From: Pseudomonas putida S13.1.2
GTDB lineage: Bacteria > Pseudomonadota > Gammaproteobacteria > Pseudomonadales > Pseudomonadaceae
Length of the DNA: 64,000 nt
Assembly (NCBI RefSeq): GCF_000498395.2
Contig: NZ_CP010979.1
Location: 1,302,001-1,366,000, forward strand
Direction of reading: 5' to 3'
The notes below the pieces were generated by a model. It worked only from the letters and a program-made list of their open reading frames with translations, was not told where the DNA came from and made no database searches. This document shows positions 46,775-57,555 of this stretch, in pieces. How positions within the stretch are numbered: the first letter of the stretch is position 1; each line of letters begins with the position of its first letter. A program made the position numbers and the translations under genes.

Positions 46775-47694
46775 AGATCGAGAACCTGGCCCGCAGCCTT
46801 GAAGGGCACCATGCGGCGCATTTGCATTGCCATGTGCTGATAGACCCACTAGCGGTCACGGCTAGAAGCGACCATAACTTGCTTGCTCGACTGCGCGAAA
46901 CGTTGGGCGAAGCAGCGTTGACGCGTGTGCACAGGGCCGATCTCGCCCATGCGCCCCACCTGCACCCGGTATTGGCCTGCCTGGCGTCGCCCGGATCTTT
47001 TCCCCGCAGTGACTTGCTCGAGCTGACGGCTCGTGCAGCGTACAGAGGGCTGCACCAGCACCGACGCTACTTGAGTGGCTGGCTTTTCAGCGAGGCAACA
47101 CCGGCCACGGTAGCCGCCCACCTCACGGCCATGTGCCAAATACCCGATGCCAAACGCCACTTCAACTTTTACCCAGTCTATGAACCCGTTCGCCTGGAGC
47201 TGCTCGCGGCAACGTTCAAGCAGGTCGAGCATGGCCCGTGGTGGCCGGTCAACAGCTGGTTGTTCCTGAGTAGCGGTGGAAGGTTGGCCCACCTCAAAGG
47301 GCAGAGCGGACCGCGGCACTCTTTGCCGGAGCCTGCCCAGCGGATTCAGCGGGATGTGGCGTTGGTCGAGCGCGTGCTGGCTGTCTGGAGAGTGCTGCGT
47401 GCGGGCTCGAAGGACGCGAGCCAGTGCCAGGTACCGCCATTAGCCGCCGTGCGTGTATCCAACCATATTGACGACGCACGAGCGTTGGGCCTGAGCGAAG
47501 AGGAGGACATCACGGTTTTCGCTCTTCATCACCTGTGCATCCATCCCAAGCTGAATACCGTTGCTGCAGTGCACAGCATGGTTGAGGCAGCCGTAAACGA
47601 CCGCCGTCCTCTTGCCCCAATGCTCGCTCGTTATTCCGAGGCGCAATGGTGTCGCCTGATCGATCCCCTCCCAGTAAACGAGAGGCGCTTATGA
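46771..47694 (+). CDS. Putative effector adaptor (DUF4123-type position)
   Basis: Protein of 307 residues starting MKIENLARSLEG at an ATGA overlap with vgrG. It has no signal peptide or membrane helix. Position between vgrG and the large effector, an N-terminal alpha-beta part (HCHVLIDPLAVTARSDHNLL) with an aromatic-rich middle, and translational coupling to both sides are all what is expected of DUF4123-type adaptors that load effectors on VgrG. The family assignment is by position and general look rather than a sure motif. Confidence 0.6.
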   Translation: MKIENLARSLEGHHAAHLHCHVLIDPLAVTARSDHNLLARLRETLGEAALTRVHRADLAHAPHLHPVLACLASPGSFPRSDLLELTARAAYRGLHQHRRYLSGWLFSEATPATVAAHLTAMCQIPDAKRHFNFYPVYEPVRLELLAATFKQVEHGPWWPVNSWLFLSSGGRLAHLKGQSGPRHSLPEPAQRIQRDVALVERVLAVWRVLRAGSKDASQCQVPPLAAVRVSNHIDDARALGLSEEEDITVFALHHLCIHPKLNTVAAVHSMVEAAVNDRRPLAPMLARYSEAQWCRLIDPLPVNERRL

Positions 47695-50600
47695 CCCTCA
47701 GTCAACGTATCGCCATTGCGGCAGCCGAAGCCGGGCTCCCTTCTGGCCAGTGCATGGCTTGCGAGCGGCAAGGTTTGCCGATACTACCGCTGCGCCGCGC
47801 CCTGGTGCCGGATGCGCGCCCAGGTTGCGTCACCACCGTCGCCGGTAGCCTGCACGTTACAGCCAAGATGGGCCTACGTACCTTGCGCATGGGTTACCTG
47901 TATGTGCTGCTGGACCAGCAGGTCTGGCATGCCTACGAAGCCAGCGAACAGGGCCACCTGCGCCGCTTCAACCCCTACGAACCGTCAGACGGCCTACCCG
48001 CGTCGCTGCCCGAAAAATGCGTTAATGAAAACCACGACATTCCTTCATCCTTCCTGAACATCGATACCGACCGGTATGGCAGCGCTTGGTTGGCTTTCTC
48101 CAGCGACCCTTGGCCGGCGAGCGTTTTGAACGCCTACAAGAAGGGCCAGGCACCTGCGCATCGCTTCGAGGGGGTTGACCTGACCCAGGCGCGTAACAAC
48201 CCAGAATTACTGGGCATTGCCATGACGCCGGATGACCTGCAGGTCGACAAGGATGTGTTCGAGTACGCCCAGCATGGGTGCTCGCCGTTTGACAGTGCGC
48301 ATGGCTTTCACACTCGCAAGCTGCGTAGGTTTGCCTTGAAGGGGTACCTGGTCAACGCGATGAACCGGCACACGCTGAAGAACGGCGTGCTGGCGGTGGT
48401 GCTGGACGATACCGTTGGGCTGATTCAGGAATTCAATCACCAGCGGTTGAACTGGGTGGTGAAGCGCCAGGTCTGGCGTGAGGACCCCATGCGTGCCTAC
48501 CAACTGCAGACCTCGCAAATCCTGCAGATCATTCGGGCCACCCATCGCGAGTGGGCAGCGCAGAAGGTGCCTTCACTGGAGCCGATGGCGGGTAGAGGAC
48601 CGTTTGTACCGATTGACCCTACGGTAGAGCGGCCGCGTATGGTCGAGCAAGCGATGAAGGACAGCGACGATAAACTCGAGCAGCGCTACCACGAACCACA
48701 ACGGGCGGCGTTCCAGGCCGAGTATGACCAGCAGGAAGCCGAGTTCCAGCGCTTCATCGACAAGGACGCCCGTGCTTACGCCGCGCTGTTCGACACGCCC
48801 ATGTTCAAGGTGGCCGAGCAGTACGACTACGACGGTGATCACCGTGAGTCTGGCGTAGCGTATGCCAAGACCATGGCGCTGTGCCTGGGTGGCGGCATTA
48901 CCGAGGCGATTGTGCCTGGCGCGGCTCCCGCGGCCGGCACCAGCGAAACGCTCTGGCTGAAATGGCTAGTAGATCCAGACAGCCCACCCTACCGCGCAGT
49001 GCTGATGCGCGACCGTACGTTGTTGGCTGGCCTGCTTCCCAGCTTTTCTGCTGCCGAAACCATCAACTGGAATGACAGCGACAAGCTTTACTCGATGCTG
49101 AGCAAAATCATCGCCAGCGACGATGCCGGCTTGCGCATGCGCAATACCCTCAAGCAAGCCATTGCCGAAACCCAGGGCGCGCTCAACGCCGCCAGCCAAC
49201 GGTTGTCGCCCAATTTGCCACTTGGCATTCAGACCGCCGTGCGGCACCTGAACAGTACAACCCAGTTCCTGTACAACGGCGTGCACCTGATCGAGCTGGA
49301 AGTGAAGATGAAGCTGGGCGAGTACTACGCCTTGCAGAGTGCCCACCTGCGCGAGTTGCAGCACAAGGCCAATGCGTCGATTGCCGAGGCACGGGATCGG
49401 ATGCATCGCAACATTGATGACATCGACATCCATTCAACCAAGGCCTGGAACAAGGTGCGGCCGATCATCCAGCACGGGCTGATGAGCCTGGCCGTGCTGG
49501 ATCCGCGGTTTACCAACACCATGATCAGTGTGTCGGTGTGGGTCGAGGGTACCGCGGCGGACGTGCATGGTCGGTTGTTTGAGGGAGCCAACATGAAGCT
49601 AACTCAGGCAAGCAGCTTGGCGCAGCGTACCTTGGTGGATGTCTCGGTAGCGGCGGGGACGCTCGAGTCGAATGCGCGAAAAGTGTTGCAGGGCATGCGT
49701 ATTACTTCGCAGCAGGCGGCGCAGTTGGTGCGAACCGGGTTTCGCGGCTTGCGTGGAGTGGCAGGCAGTTGGGAGTTGCTGCTGGCGATAGGTGGGTTGT
49801 ACTTGCAGCACGACAGCTTGACCAGGAATCAGCAAAAGGCGGAGGCGGAGATTGGGCCGAAGGCTTACGAAGCAAAATTGGCATTGCAAGGTTCGCAATT
49901 GGGACTGTTGGGAGGGCAACTTGAGGTGGTGGGACTTGTATTGAGGTCAACTGCTGGCCGAATGGGGGGGACGTTGACCAAAGCCACCGTATCCACTGGA
50001 GGGACCTTAATAAGGCTGGGGGCGGTAGTAAGCTCTGTTGCTGGGCTTATCGAAGCCGCTCAGGCTTTTTCAGCTGCTAAACGCGCTTCGGCAGCAGGCG
50101 ACAGTGTAGCGATGGCGTATTTCTATTCCTCTGCAGCAACTTTTGGTACCGGAGCCATGTTCTTTGCAGGAGCGGTATTCAATTCTTCTCTTCTTGGCCC
50201 ATTAGGTATTGCTGTGATACTGGTGCTGTTAGCATATACGGCGAGCAAGCAAGCTGAAAGAAATGAATCAGACCTGCTGGAACGTTGGGCAAGGCGATGC
50301 TGCTTTGGAAAAGCAGATGAAATGCCTGTTATTCATTGGGATACTCCAGAATATGCGGATATAGCTTTTGCCGAACTCAATGCTGCAACGCTGGGCATGC
50401 AAGCTAGGCTGCACTTTGAGTCAAACCTCATAACCGATCCGACTGTTCCTCGGATAGGTGGATTGGTCGGGTTAGAAGTAGAGCATAAGCTGAAATTTCA
50501 GATCGTCTTGCCTAGGTATAGGAAAAAAGACTCTGCGTATAGCTGGAATTTGATAGTGCATCGTCATGGTGATGGAGATTTTCCAGAGTTTTCCGGTGGG

Positions 50601-50906
50601 GAAATCCTTGTTGGTGAAGATCGCCATGCTTCTTTTAGTGCTGTTTCCAAATCGGCTAACTATTCTGAATTTTCTTCACCGCGCCTTCCTGACTACAAAA
50701 GTGATATCGCTTTTGATAAAAAACTGCATATCGCGGCAGCGGGTGATGAAGAGTTGGCGAGTCTAGAGATTTCTGGAGTTATTGAGCTTCTGCCGACGAT
50801 AGGAAGTCACTCCGTAGTGGCAGCGACATTACTAGTAATGTTTTGGCCAGATCGTAATATAGACAGTGCGTATGCCGAGGTATGTAACCGGAGGCAAAAT
50901 GATTGA
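47691..50906 (+). CDS. VasX/BTH_I2691-type T6SS effector, probable pore former
   Basis: Protein of 1071 residues that starts at the ATG overlapping the adaptor stop. The N-terminus (CMACERQGLPILPLRRALVP) is the toxin VasX N-terminal pattern with a CxxC. A long middle region is largely helical. Residues about 692-850 contain several hydrophobic helices (WELLLAIGGLYLQ, TFGTGAMFFAGAVF, LLGPLGIAVILVLLAYTAS), as in colicin-like pore formers. A hydrophilic tail of some 220 residues follows. The DNA after about 49,990 is markedly AT-richer than before. A membrane protein gene overlaps its end and is the likely immunity gene. Confidence 0.82.
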   Translation: MTLSQRIAIAAAEAGLPSGQCMACERQGLPILPLRRALVPDARPGCVTTVAGSLHVTAKMGLRTLRMGYLYVLLDQQVWHAYEASEQGHLRRFNPYEPSDGLPASLPEKCVNENHDIPSSFLNIDTDRYGSAWLAFSSDPWPASVLNAYKKGQAPAHRFEGVDLTQARNNPELLGIAMTPDDLQVDKDVFEYAQHGCSPFDSAHGFHTRKLRRFALKGYLVNAMNRHTLKNGVLAVVLDDTVGLIQEFNHQRLNWVVKRQVWREDPMRAYQLQTSQILQIIRATHREWAAQKVPSLEPMAGRGPFVPIDPTVERPRMVEQAMKDSDDKLEQRYHEPQRAAFQAEYDQQEAEFQRFIDKDARAYAALFDTPMFKVAEQYDYDGDHRESGVAYAKTMALCLGGGITEAIVPGAAPAAGTSETLWLKWLVDPDSPPYRAVLMRDRTLLAGLLPSFSAAETINWNDSDKLYSMLSKIIASDDAGLRMRNTLKQAIAETQGALNAASQRLSPNLPLGIQTAVRHLNSTTQFLYNGVHLIELEVKMKLGEYYALQSAHLRELQHKANASIAEARDRMHRNIDDIDIHSTKAWNKVRPIIQHGLMSLAVLDPRFTNTMISVSVWVEGTAADVHGRLFEGANMKLTQASSLAQRTLVDVSVAAGTLESNARKVLQGMRITSQQAAQLVRTGFRGLRGVAGSWELLLAIGGLYLQHDSLTRNQQKAEAEIGPKAYEAKLALQGSQLGLLGGQLEVVGLVLRSTAGRMGGTLTKATVSTGGTLIRLGAVVSSVAGLIEAAQAFSAAKRASAAGDSVAMAYFYSSAATFGTGAMFFAGAVFNSSLLGPLGIAVILVLLAYTASKQAERNESDLLERWARRCCFGKADEMPVIHWDTPEYADIAFAELNAATLGMQARLHFESNLITDPTVPRIGGLVGLEVEHKLKFQIVLPRYRKKDSAYSWNLIVHRHGDGDFPEFSGGEILVGEDRHASFSAVSKSANYSEFSSPRLPDYKSDIAFDKKLHIAAAGDEELASLEISGVIELLPTIGSHSVVAATLLVMFWPDRNIDSAYAEVCNRRQND

Positions 50907-51717
50907 GCGTGAGTCAAGAGTTTTATGGAGGCGCGAATTGGGCTGGAGCCGCGATTTGCCACATGTGGATGAAGGAATAGGCACCCGTTTAAATCTGGAG
51001 GATATCAAACCGTCGCCGAACCATATTGACGATGTCTATCTGGAATTGTCCAGGTCCACTCTAATATTGCGTGGCGTTCTGGCCTTGCTTGGCATTCCCA
51101 CATTGCTGTTCTTTTTTGGTTTGACGCTGTGGTTGTACTGGACTGTTTTGAGTTATGGCTGGACGCGTGAATGGATGATGTACGTTATACTAATTATTGG
51201 GCCTATTGTTTGGTTTGGCGGTGTGTTTTCGGTTGTGAAGTTAGATTTTATGCTTCCAAGAGACGAGCCCATTCGCTTTAATCGTCTGCGACGGAAGGTC
51301 TATTTCTATCAGTTCCGTTACCACTACTTTTACTTGTTCAGCCGTAAGCACTGGGGTGTAAAACCTGTCGCCTACAACTGGGCCGACGTAACCGCCGAAG
51401 TTTACCGCGTCTACGCTCCCGGCCACGGCGGCCTTATCGAAAACGTCAAGTTGTCTGTCCGCAACCCGGAAACCAACGAAGTCATCGATCGCGTGGAGTT
51501 CGCCTCCAACCTATACAAAGGTGAAGCCTACTGGGCCATCGCCCGGCTGTTCATGCTGCAAGGCCCCGAAGCTTTGCCAAAGTTCGTGCACCCACCCCGC
51601 GACTGGAACGACGACGATGGCCTGAGCCACATGCATTGCCTGGCGCCAAAGGTTGAATGGCCAGCGGACATTGACCGCGAATCCCGTACTGCACCGTCTG
51701 AAGGAGAAGCCCCATGA
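50899..51717 (+). CDS. DUF6708-like membrane protein, candidate immunity protein
   Basis: Protein of 272 residues with two membrane helices (about residues 54-80, LILRGVLALLGIPTLLFFFG, and 90-114, MMYVILIIGPIVWFGGVF) and a hydrophilic C-terminal half. The ATG at 50899 follows GGAGG and overlaps the effector gene by eight bases. Two-helix membrane proteins beside VasX-like toxins serve as immunity proteins, and I recall the C-terminal part as DUF6708. The first 450 bases are AT-rich; after about 51,350 the base use returns to that of the chromosome. Immunity is inferred. Confidence 0.7.
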   Translation: MIERESRVLWRRELGWSRDLPHVDEGIGTRLNLEDIKPSPNHIDDVYLELSRSTLILRGVLALLGIPTLLFFFGLTLWLYWTVLSYGWTREWMMYVILIIGPIVWFGGVFSVVKLDFMLPRDEPIRFNRLRRKVYFYQFRYHYFYLFSRKHWGVKPVAYNWADVTAEVYRVYAPGHGGLIENVKLSVRNPETNEVIDRVEFASNLYKGEAYWAIARLFMLQGPEALPKFVHPPRDWNDDDGLSHMHCLAPKVEWPADIDRESRTAPSEGEAP

Positions 51718-51968
51718 ACCCGGTTGTACTTGTAGGCCACCAGCACAACTGCCCGCTGCATGGGGTTAACCAGGTAGAGAGCGGCAGTGCTGCTTATACA
51801 TTCAATGGTAGGCCGGTTGCCAGGGTGGGGGACCGGACAACCTGTGGCGCGGTGATAGAGAGTGGGGCTGGGCATTTCCTGATCGAAGGTGCGGCGGTGG
51901 CCCGCAAAGGCGACCGGACGGATCATGGTGGTGTGCTTGAGGAGGGCGATGCTGGGTGGCTGCTGTAA
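51714..51968 (+). CDS. PAAR-domain protein
   Basis: Protein of 84 residues made of a single PAAR domain: HQHNCPLHG at the start, ARVGDRTTCGAVIESG in the middle and ARKGDRTDHGGVL near the end. It forms the sharp tip on VgrG and carries no extra toxin domain. It overlaps the upstream gene by four bases (ATGA), closing the six-gene operon. Confidence 0.93.
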   Translation: MNPVVLVGHQHNCPLHGVNQVESGSAAYTFNGRPVARVGDRTTCGAVIESGAGHFLIEGAAVARKGDRTDHGGVLEEGDAGWLL

Positions 51969-51989
51969 GACGGGCTGTAGAACAGGCAT

Positions 51990-52147
51990 TGAAGTGGATG
52001 GCACCGGCTAAAGCCGCTCCCACAGAAACCGGTTGTGACCAAGGACTTACGCTGTACCTGTGGGAGCGGGCATGCCCGCGAAGCAGGCAACGCGGTGGAT
52101 GGCACGGGCTTCGCCCGGGTTCGCGGGCGCGCCCGCTCCCACAGCGA
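51990..52147. repeat. Cluster of REP elements
   Basis: At least two REP units in opposite orientation (CTGTGGGAGCGGGCATGCCCGCG and GGGCGCGCCCGCTCCCACAG) plus a half unit at the left. They mark the right border of the type VI island. Confidence 0.8.
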
Positions 52148-52197
52148 TCCTGCATGCTTCAAGACGCCATCTAAGACAGCGTGAGACAGTTATTTTT

Positions 52198-53037
52198 TCA
52201 GCTACCTGCGGGTGTGTTGATCTGTTTGCCGGGTTTAGCGGCAACTTCGACGGCTTGACCGTCCCGCTGTTTGCCTTGGCGGGCCAGGCCTTCGAGCTGC
52301 GGTATCAGCATGCCTTCCGGCAAATGCCGCCAGAACCGCCCGGGCATGTGCAGGCGCAGGGCATCGGGGTTGAGGCGGGCGGGGTTGAAGGTGTGGCGGT
52401 AGTAGGTGCGCCATAGTTCGGCGCCTGGGTCTTCAGCATTGCGTGCCCATTGCTGCCAGCGCTCCGGGCACCGGCGTTGGTAATCGAATGCCTGGCCGTC
52501 GAACCGAATGCCATCCTGTGGTGTGGCGATCAACCAGCGTAAACGCCCCAGGCGGTCGGCAAAATGTGGGCTGGCACTCTCCAGAATGTCATGCACTGGT
52601 TCGTGGTAGGCCACCAGATCAAGTTGCAGGCGTTCTGCCAACGCTTCTGGCAACGGCACGAAGCGCACAAACGCATGAAGGTGATGTGCCTCTCGGGTAA
52701 CTTGCTTGATGCGCCGTTGCAACTCACTGCCCAATCGGTCGCCGGCCAGCATGGCCGTGCGGTCACCATGGGCCACCCGCCAGAGCACTTCGTACAACAG
52801 GTTCCAGCGTTGCTCGCCACAGTAACGGGCCGCCTGTTCCAACTGGCTCAGCAGCGCGGCAGGCACCTTGGCGCGAAAGGGGCCAGGGCCCTCCGGGAGC
52901 GGCGCAGGCACCGCCAGCAGGTCTGCCATCGGGCCTTGTGACCAGGTGACTTGCGACGGGTCGATGCCATGCCCCAGCAACACGCGGGCCTGGTCCCGCC
53001 AGGTGGCGAACCGGTCATCGCAGTTGAGCGCAATCAT
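52198..53037 (-). CDS. TIGR03915-like putative DNA repair protein (DUF4130)
   Basis: Protein of 279 residues. It has the family features of the partner that always accompanies the TIGR03916 radical SAM protein: VAHGDRTAMLAGDR in the middle, FVRFVPLP, HFADRLGRLRWLIATP and WRTYYRHTFNPARLN. The ATG at 53037 overlaps the stop of that radical SAM gene by four bases; a GTG six bases upstream is also possible. The pair is thought to act in DNA repair or modification, but the reaction is unknown. It is under the same LexA box. Confidence 0.87.
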   Translation of the reverse strand: MIALNCDDRFATWRDQARVLLGHGIDPSQVTWSQGPMADLLAVPAPLPEGPGPFRAKVPAALLSQLEQAARYCGEQRWNLLYEVLWRVAHGDRTAMLAGDRLGSELQRRIKQVTREAHHLHAFVRFVPLPEALAERLQLDLVAYHEPVHDILESASPHFADRLGRLRWLIATPQDGIRFDGQAFDYQRRCPERWQQWARNAEDPGAELWRTYYRHTFNPARLNPDALRLHMPGRFWRHLPEGMLIPQLEGLARQGKQRDGQAVEVAAKPGKQINTPAGS

Positions 53038-54254
53038 CCCCACAACCCCATCTGCACCGGTGCCTGCGGTTCACGCAAACGTGCTCGCAGCAAGCCGCTG
53101 CGCAGCTCGCCCTGGGCTGGGCGGTAATCGCTGGTGACGATGAACGGCCGCGCCTTGTCCAGCACGCAGCGCAACTGGATCAGGTCGTCATAGCGGATTC
53201 GCCGTTCCCGGCGTAGCGCAACCAGCCGCTGCACGCTGCGCAGGCCGATACCGGGAATGCGCGCCAGCAGGGCAGGCTCGGCGCGGTTTACATCCAGCGG
53301 AAAAACGTCACGGTTGGCCAGCGCCCAGGCCAGCTTGGGGTCGATGTCCAACGCCAGGTTACCGCTTTGGCCAAGCAGTTCACCTGCCTTGTAGCCATAG
53401 CCACGCAGCAGGAAGTCGGCCTGGTACAGGCGGTGCTCGCGCAGTAGCGGCGGTGCAGCCAGGGGCACGCTGCCCGGGCTGTCGGGGATCGGGCTGAAGG
53501 CTGAGTAGTACACGCGCTTCAGGCCGTAACCCTGGTACAGCGACTCGGCATTGCGCAGCAGGGTACTGTCGTCGGTGCTGTCGGCGCCGACGATGACCTG
53601 GGTACTTTGCCCGGCAGGGGTGAAGCGCGGGGCCTTGGGTTCGTTGGCCACGGCTTGCTGGCCCTGGTGAATCACGCCCATGGCCTGACGGATGGTATGC
53701 GCGTGTTTTTCCGGCGCCAGGCGCTTGAGGCTGGCTTCGGTGGGCAGTTCGATGTTGACGCTGAGGCGGTCGGCCAGGCGGCCGGCCTCTTCGATCAGCA
53801 GCGGGTCGGCATCGGGGATGGTCTTGAGGTGTATGTAGCCGCGGAAGTTGTGCTCTTCGCGTAACAAGCGGGCTACGCGGATCAGTTGCTCCATGGTGTA
53901 GTCCGCCGAACGGATGATGCCAGAGCTGAGGAACAGGCCGCTGATGCAATTGCGTCGGTAGAAATCCAGCGTCAGGCGTACCACTTCCTCAGGGCTGAAG
54001 CGCGCGCGGGGGACGTTGCTGGAGCGGCGGTTCACGCAGTATTGGCAGTCGTACAGGCAAAAGTTGGTCAACAGTACCTTGAGCAGCGATACGCAGCGGC
54101 CGTCGGGGGTGTAGCTGTGACAGATACCCATGCCGTTGGTAGCGCCCAGGCCGTCGCCGCCGCGCGAATTGCGCTTGGGCGCACCGCTGCTGGCGCAGGA
54201 TGCGTCGTACTTGGCGGCGTCGGCAAGGATGCCGAGTTTGGCGATGAGTTGCAT
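53034..54254 (-). CDS. Putative DNA modification/repair radical SAM protein (TIGR03916-like)
   Basis: Radical SAM enzyme of 406 residues. The iron-sulfur motif is CLYDCQYC (C66, C70, C73). A helix-hairpin-helix (ARIPGIGLRSVQRLVALR) near residue 330 suggests DNA binding. Two extra cysteine pairs lie near the N-terminus. It is the first gene of a coupled pair and has a full LexA box 16 bases before its start, so it should be induced by DNA damage. The chemical reaction has not been defined for this family. Confidence 0.9.
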   Translation of the reverse strand: MQLIAKLGILADAAKYDASCASSGAPKRNSRGGDGLGATNGMGICHSYTPDGRCVSLLKVLLTNFCLYDCQYCVNRRSSNVPRARFSPEEVVRLTLDFYRRNCISGLFLSSGIIRSADYTMEQLIRVARLLREEHNFRGYIHLKTIPDADPLLIEEAGRLADRLSVNIELPTEASLKRLAPEKHAHTIRQAMGVIHQGQQAVANEPKAPRFTPAGQSTQVIVGADSTDDSTLLRNAESLYQGYGLKRVYYSAFSPIPDSPGSVPLAAPPLLREHRLYQADFLLRGYGYKAGELLGQSGNLALDIDPKLAWALANRDVFPLDVNRAEPALLARIPGIGLRSVQRLVALRRERRIRYDDLIQLRCVLDKARPFIVTSDYRPAQGELRSGLLRARLREPQAPVQMGLWG

Positions 54255-54269
54255 GGGGCTGTCTCTGCG

Positions 54270-54289
54270 TACTGAATATTCATACAGTA
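54270..54289 (-). promoter_or_regulatory. LexA (SOS) box
   Basis: TACTGTATGAATATTCAGTA read leftward. It contains the CTG-N10-CAG core and is symmetrical over its outer seven bases, lying just before the radical SAM gene. Confidence 0.92.
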
Positions 54290-54399
54290 TTTTGAGACGT
54301 GACTGATTGCAAGTGGTTGTGCGTAAGCCATGCCCGACTAAATCCGTCAGCTAAGCTTGAGGCTGGACTTTCGGATAGCAACGAGGCGCGGAAAAGGTT

Positions 54400-55961
<1,562 letters not shown>

Positions 55962-55965
<4 letters not shown>

Positions 55966-57311
55966 CGTCCGGCTGGCCACGGCCGATCTGGCTGCACCTG
56001 GCCGCGGCCGATACCGTAGTAAGTCAGGCCGGCGGCGGCCATGTGTTTGGGCTCGAACAGGTTGCGCCCGTCGAACACCACCCGGTCGGCCAACTGTTGC
56101 GGTACCTTGTCCAGGTTGAGCACGCGGTAATCCTGCCATTCGGTGACGATTACCAGCGCATCGGCGCCCTCCAGTGCATCGTCCTTGCAGGGCACCAGTT
56201 GCAGGTCGGCGCGCCGGCCGTAGTGCCGCTGGATTTCTTCCATCGCCTGCGGGTCGTGGGCCTGTACTCGCGCGCCAGCAGCCCACAGCGCTTCCAGCAA
56301 GACCCGGCTGGAGGCTTCACGGATGTCATTGGTGTTGGGCTTGAACGACAACCCCCACAAGGCAAACACCTTGCCCCGCAGGCCATCGGGATAATGCCGC
56401 TGGATCTTGCTGAACAGCCGGCCCTTCTGATGTTCGTTGACCGACTCCACCGCACGCAGCAACTGCGGCTCGAAGCCTTCAGCCTCGGCGCTGCGGCGCA
56501 GGGCTTGCAGGTCTTTGGGGAAGCACGAGCCGCCAAAGCCGCACCCGGCGTAGATGAAGTCGTAACCGATGCGCGGGTCGGAGCCGATGCCACGGCGGAC
56601 CATTTCGATATCGGCCCCCAGGTGCTCGGCCAGGTTGGCGATTTCGTTGATGAAGGAGATCTTGGTCGCCAGCATGCAGTTGGCCGCGTATTTGGTCAGC
56701 TCGGCGCTGCGTGCATCCATGACCATGAGTTTTTCGCGGTTGCGGCTGAACGGCAGGTACAGTTCGCGCAGCAACTCCACTTCGGCCTGTTCGGCGCCGC
56801 CGATGATGATGCGATCCGGACGCATGCAATCGTCCACGGCAGAGCCTTCCTTGAGAAACTCCGGGTTGCTGATTACCTGGAAACGACTGGTGTCGGCGAC
56901 AGCCTGGGCTATTCGCAACTTGATGCGGTGCACCGTGCCGACCGGCGCGGTGGATTTGTTGACGATCACCCTGGCGCCATCAGCATGTTCGAGGATGCTG
57001 TCGACCACGGCAAAAACGTGCTTCAGGTCGGCGCTGCCATCGGCTTGTGGCGGTGTGCCGACTGCGATGAACTGCAGCTTGGCGTAGTGGACTGCTGCCC
57101 GGGCATCGGTGGTGAAACGCAGGCGGCCGCAGGCCAGGTTTTTCTCCAGCAGCGGCGCAAGGCCCGGCTCGAAGAACGGGCAATGACCGTCATTGAGGGT
57201 GGCGACCCGCTCGGCGTCGACATCCATGCACAACACCGAATGCCCCACCTGGGCCAGGCACACTGCCTGGGTGAGGCCAACGTAGCCGGTACCGAAGACC
57301 GTGACTTTCAT
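55962..57311 (-). CDS. ugd: UDP-glucose 6-dehydrogenase
   Basis: NAD-dependent enzyme of 449 residues that makes UDP-glucuronate for surface polysaccharides. The NAD motif [14 protein letters not shown] is at the start, [13 protein letters not shown] carries the catalytic C263, and [15 protein letters not shown] is the conserved C-terminal motif. No polysaccharide genes flank it in this window. The start at 57311 has AAGGAGCGG upstream. Confidence 0.95.
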
Positions 57312-57555
57312 CTTTCCGCTCCTTGATAAGACAGCTGAAAAAAAATGTCACAGTGTTGTTTAGGAATTGTTACCTGAAGGAGTGATTCAGCCGCTATGAG
57401 GACGGTATCTCGTCGCGTATGTGCAGAAGATCTAGACTTATCGAGTGCTCGCGGTAACGCGCTGTAGGGCGAGCGCAAACCCTTGAACCGACCACCGCCT
57501 CCCCGGAGCAGTGTTCCCTCGCTGGCGATGGCCTTCTTGCAGAGGAGGGCAGGTC

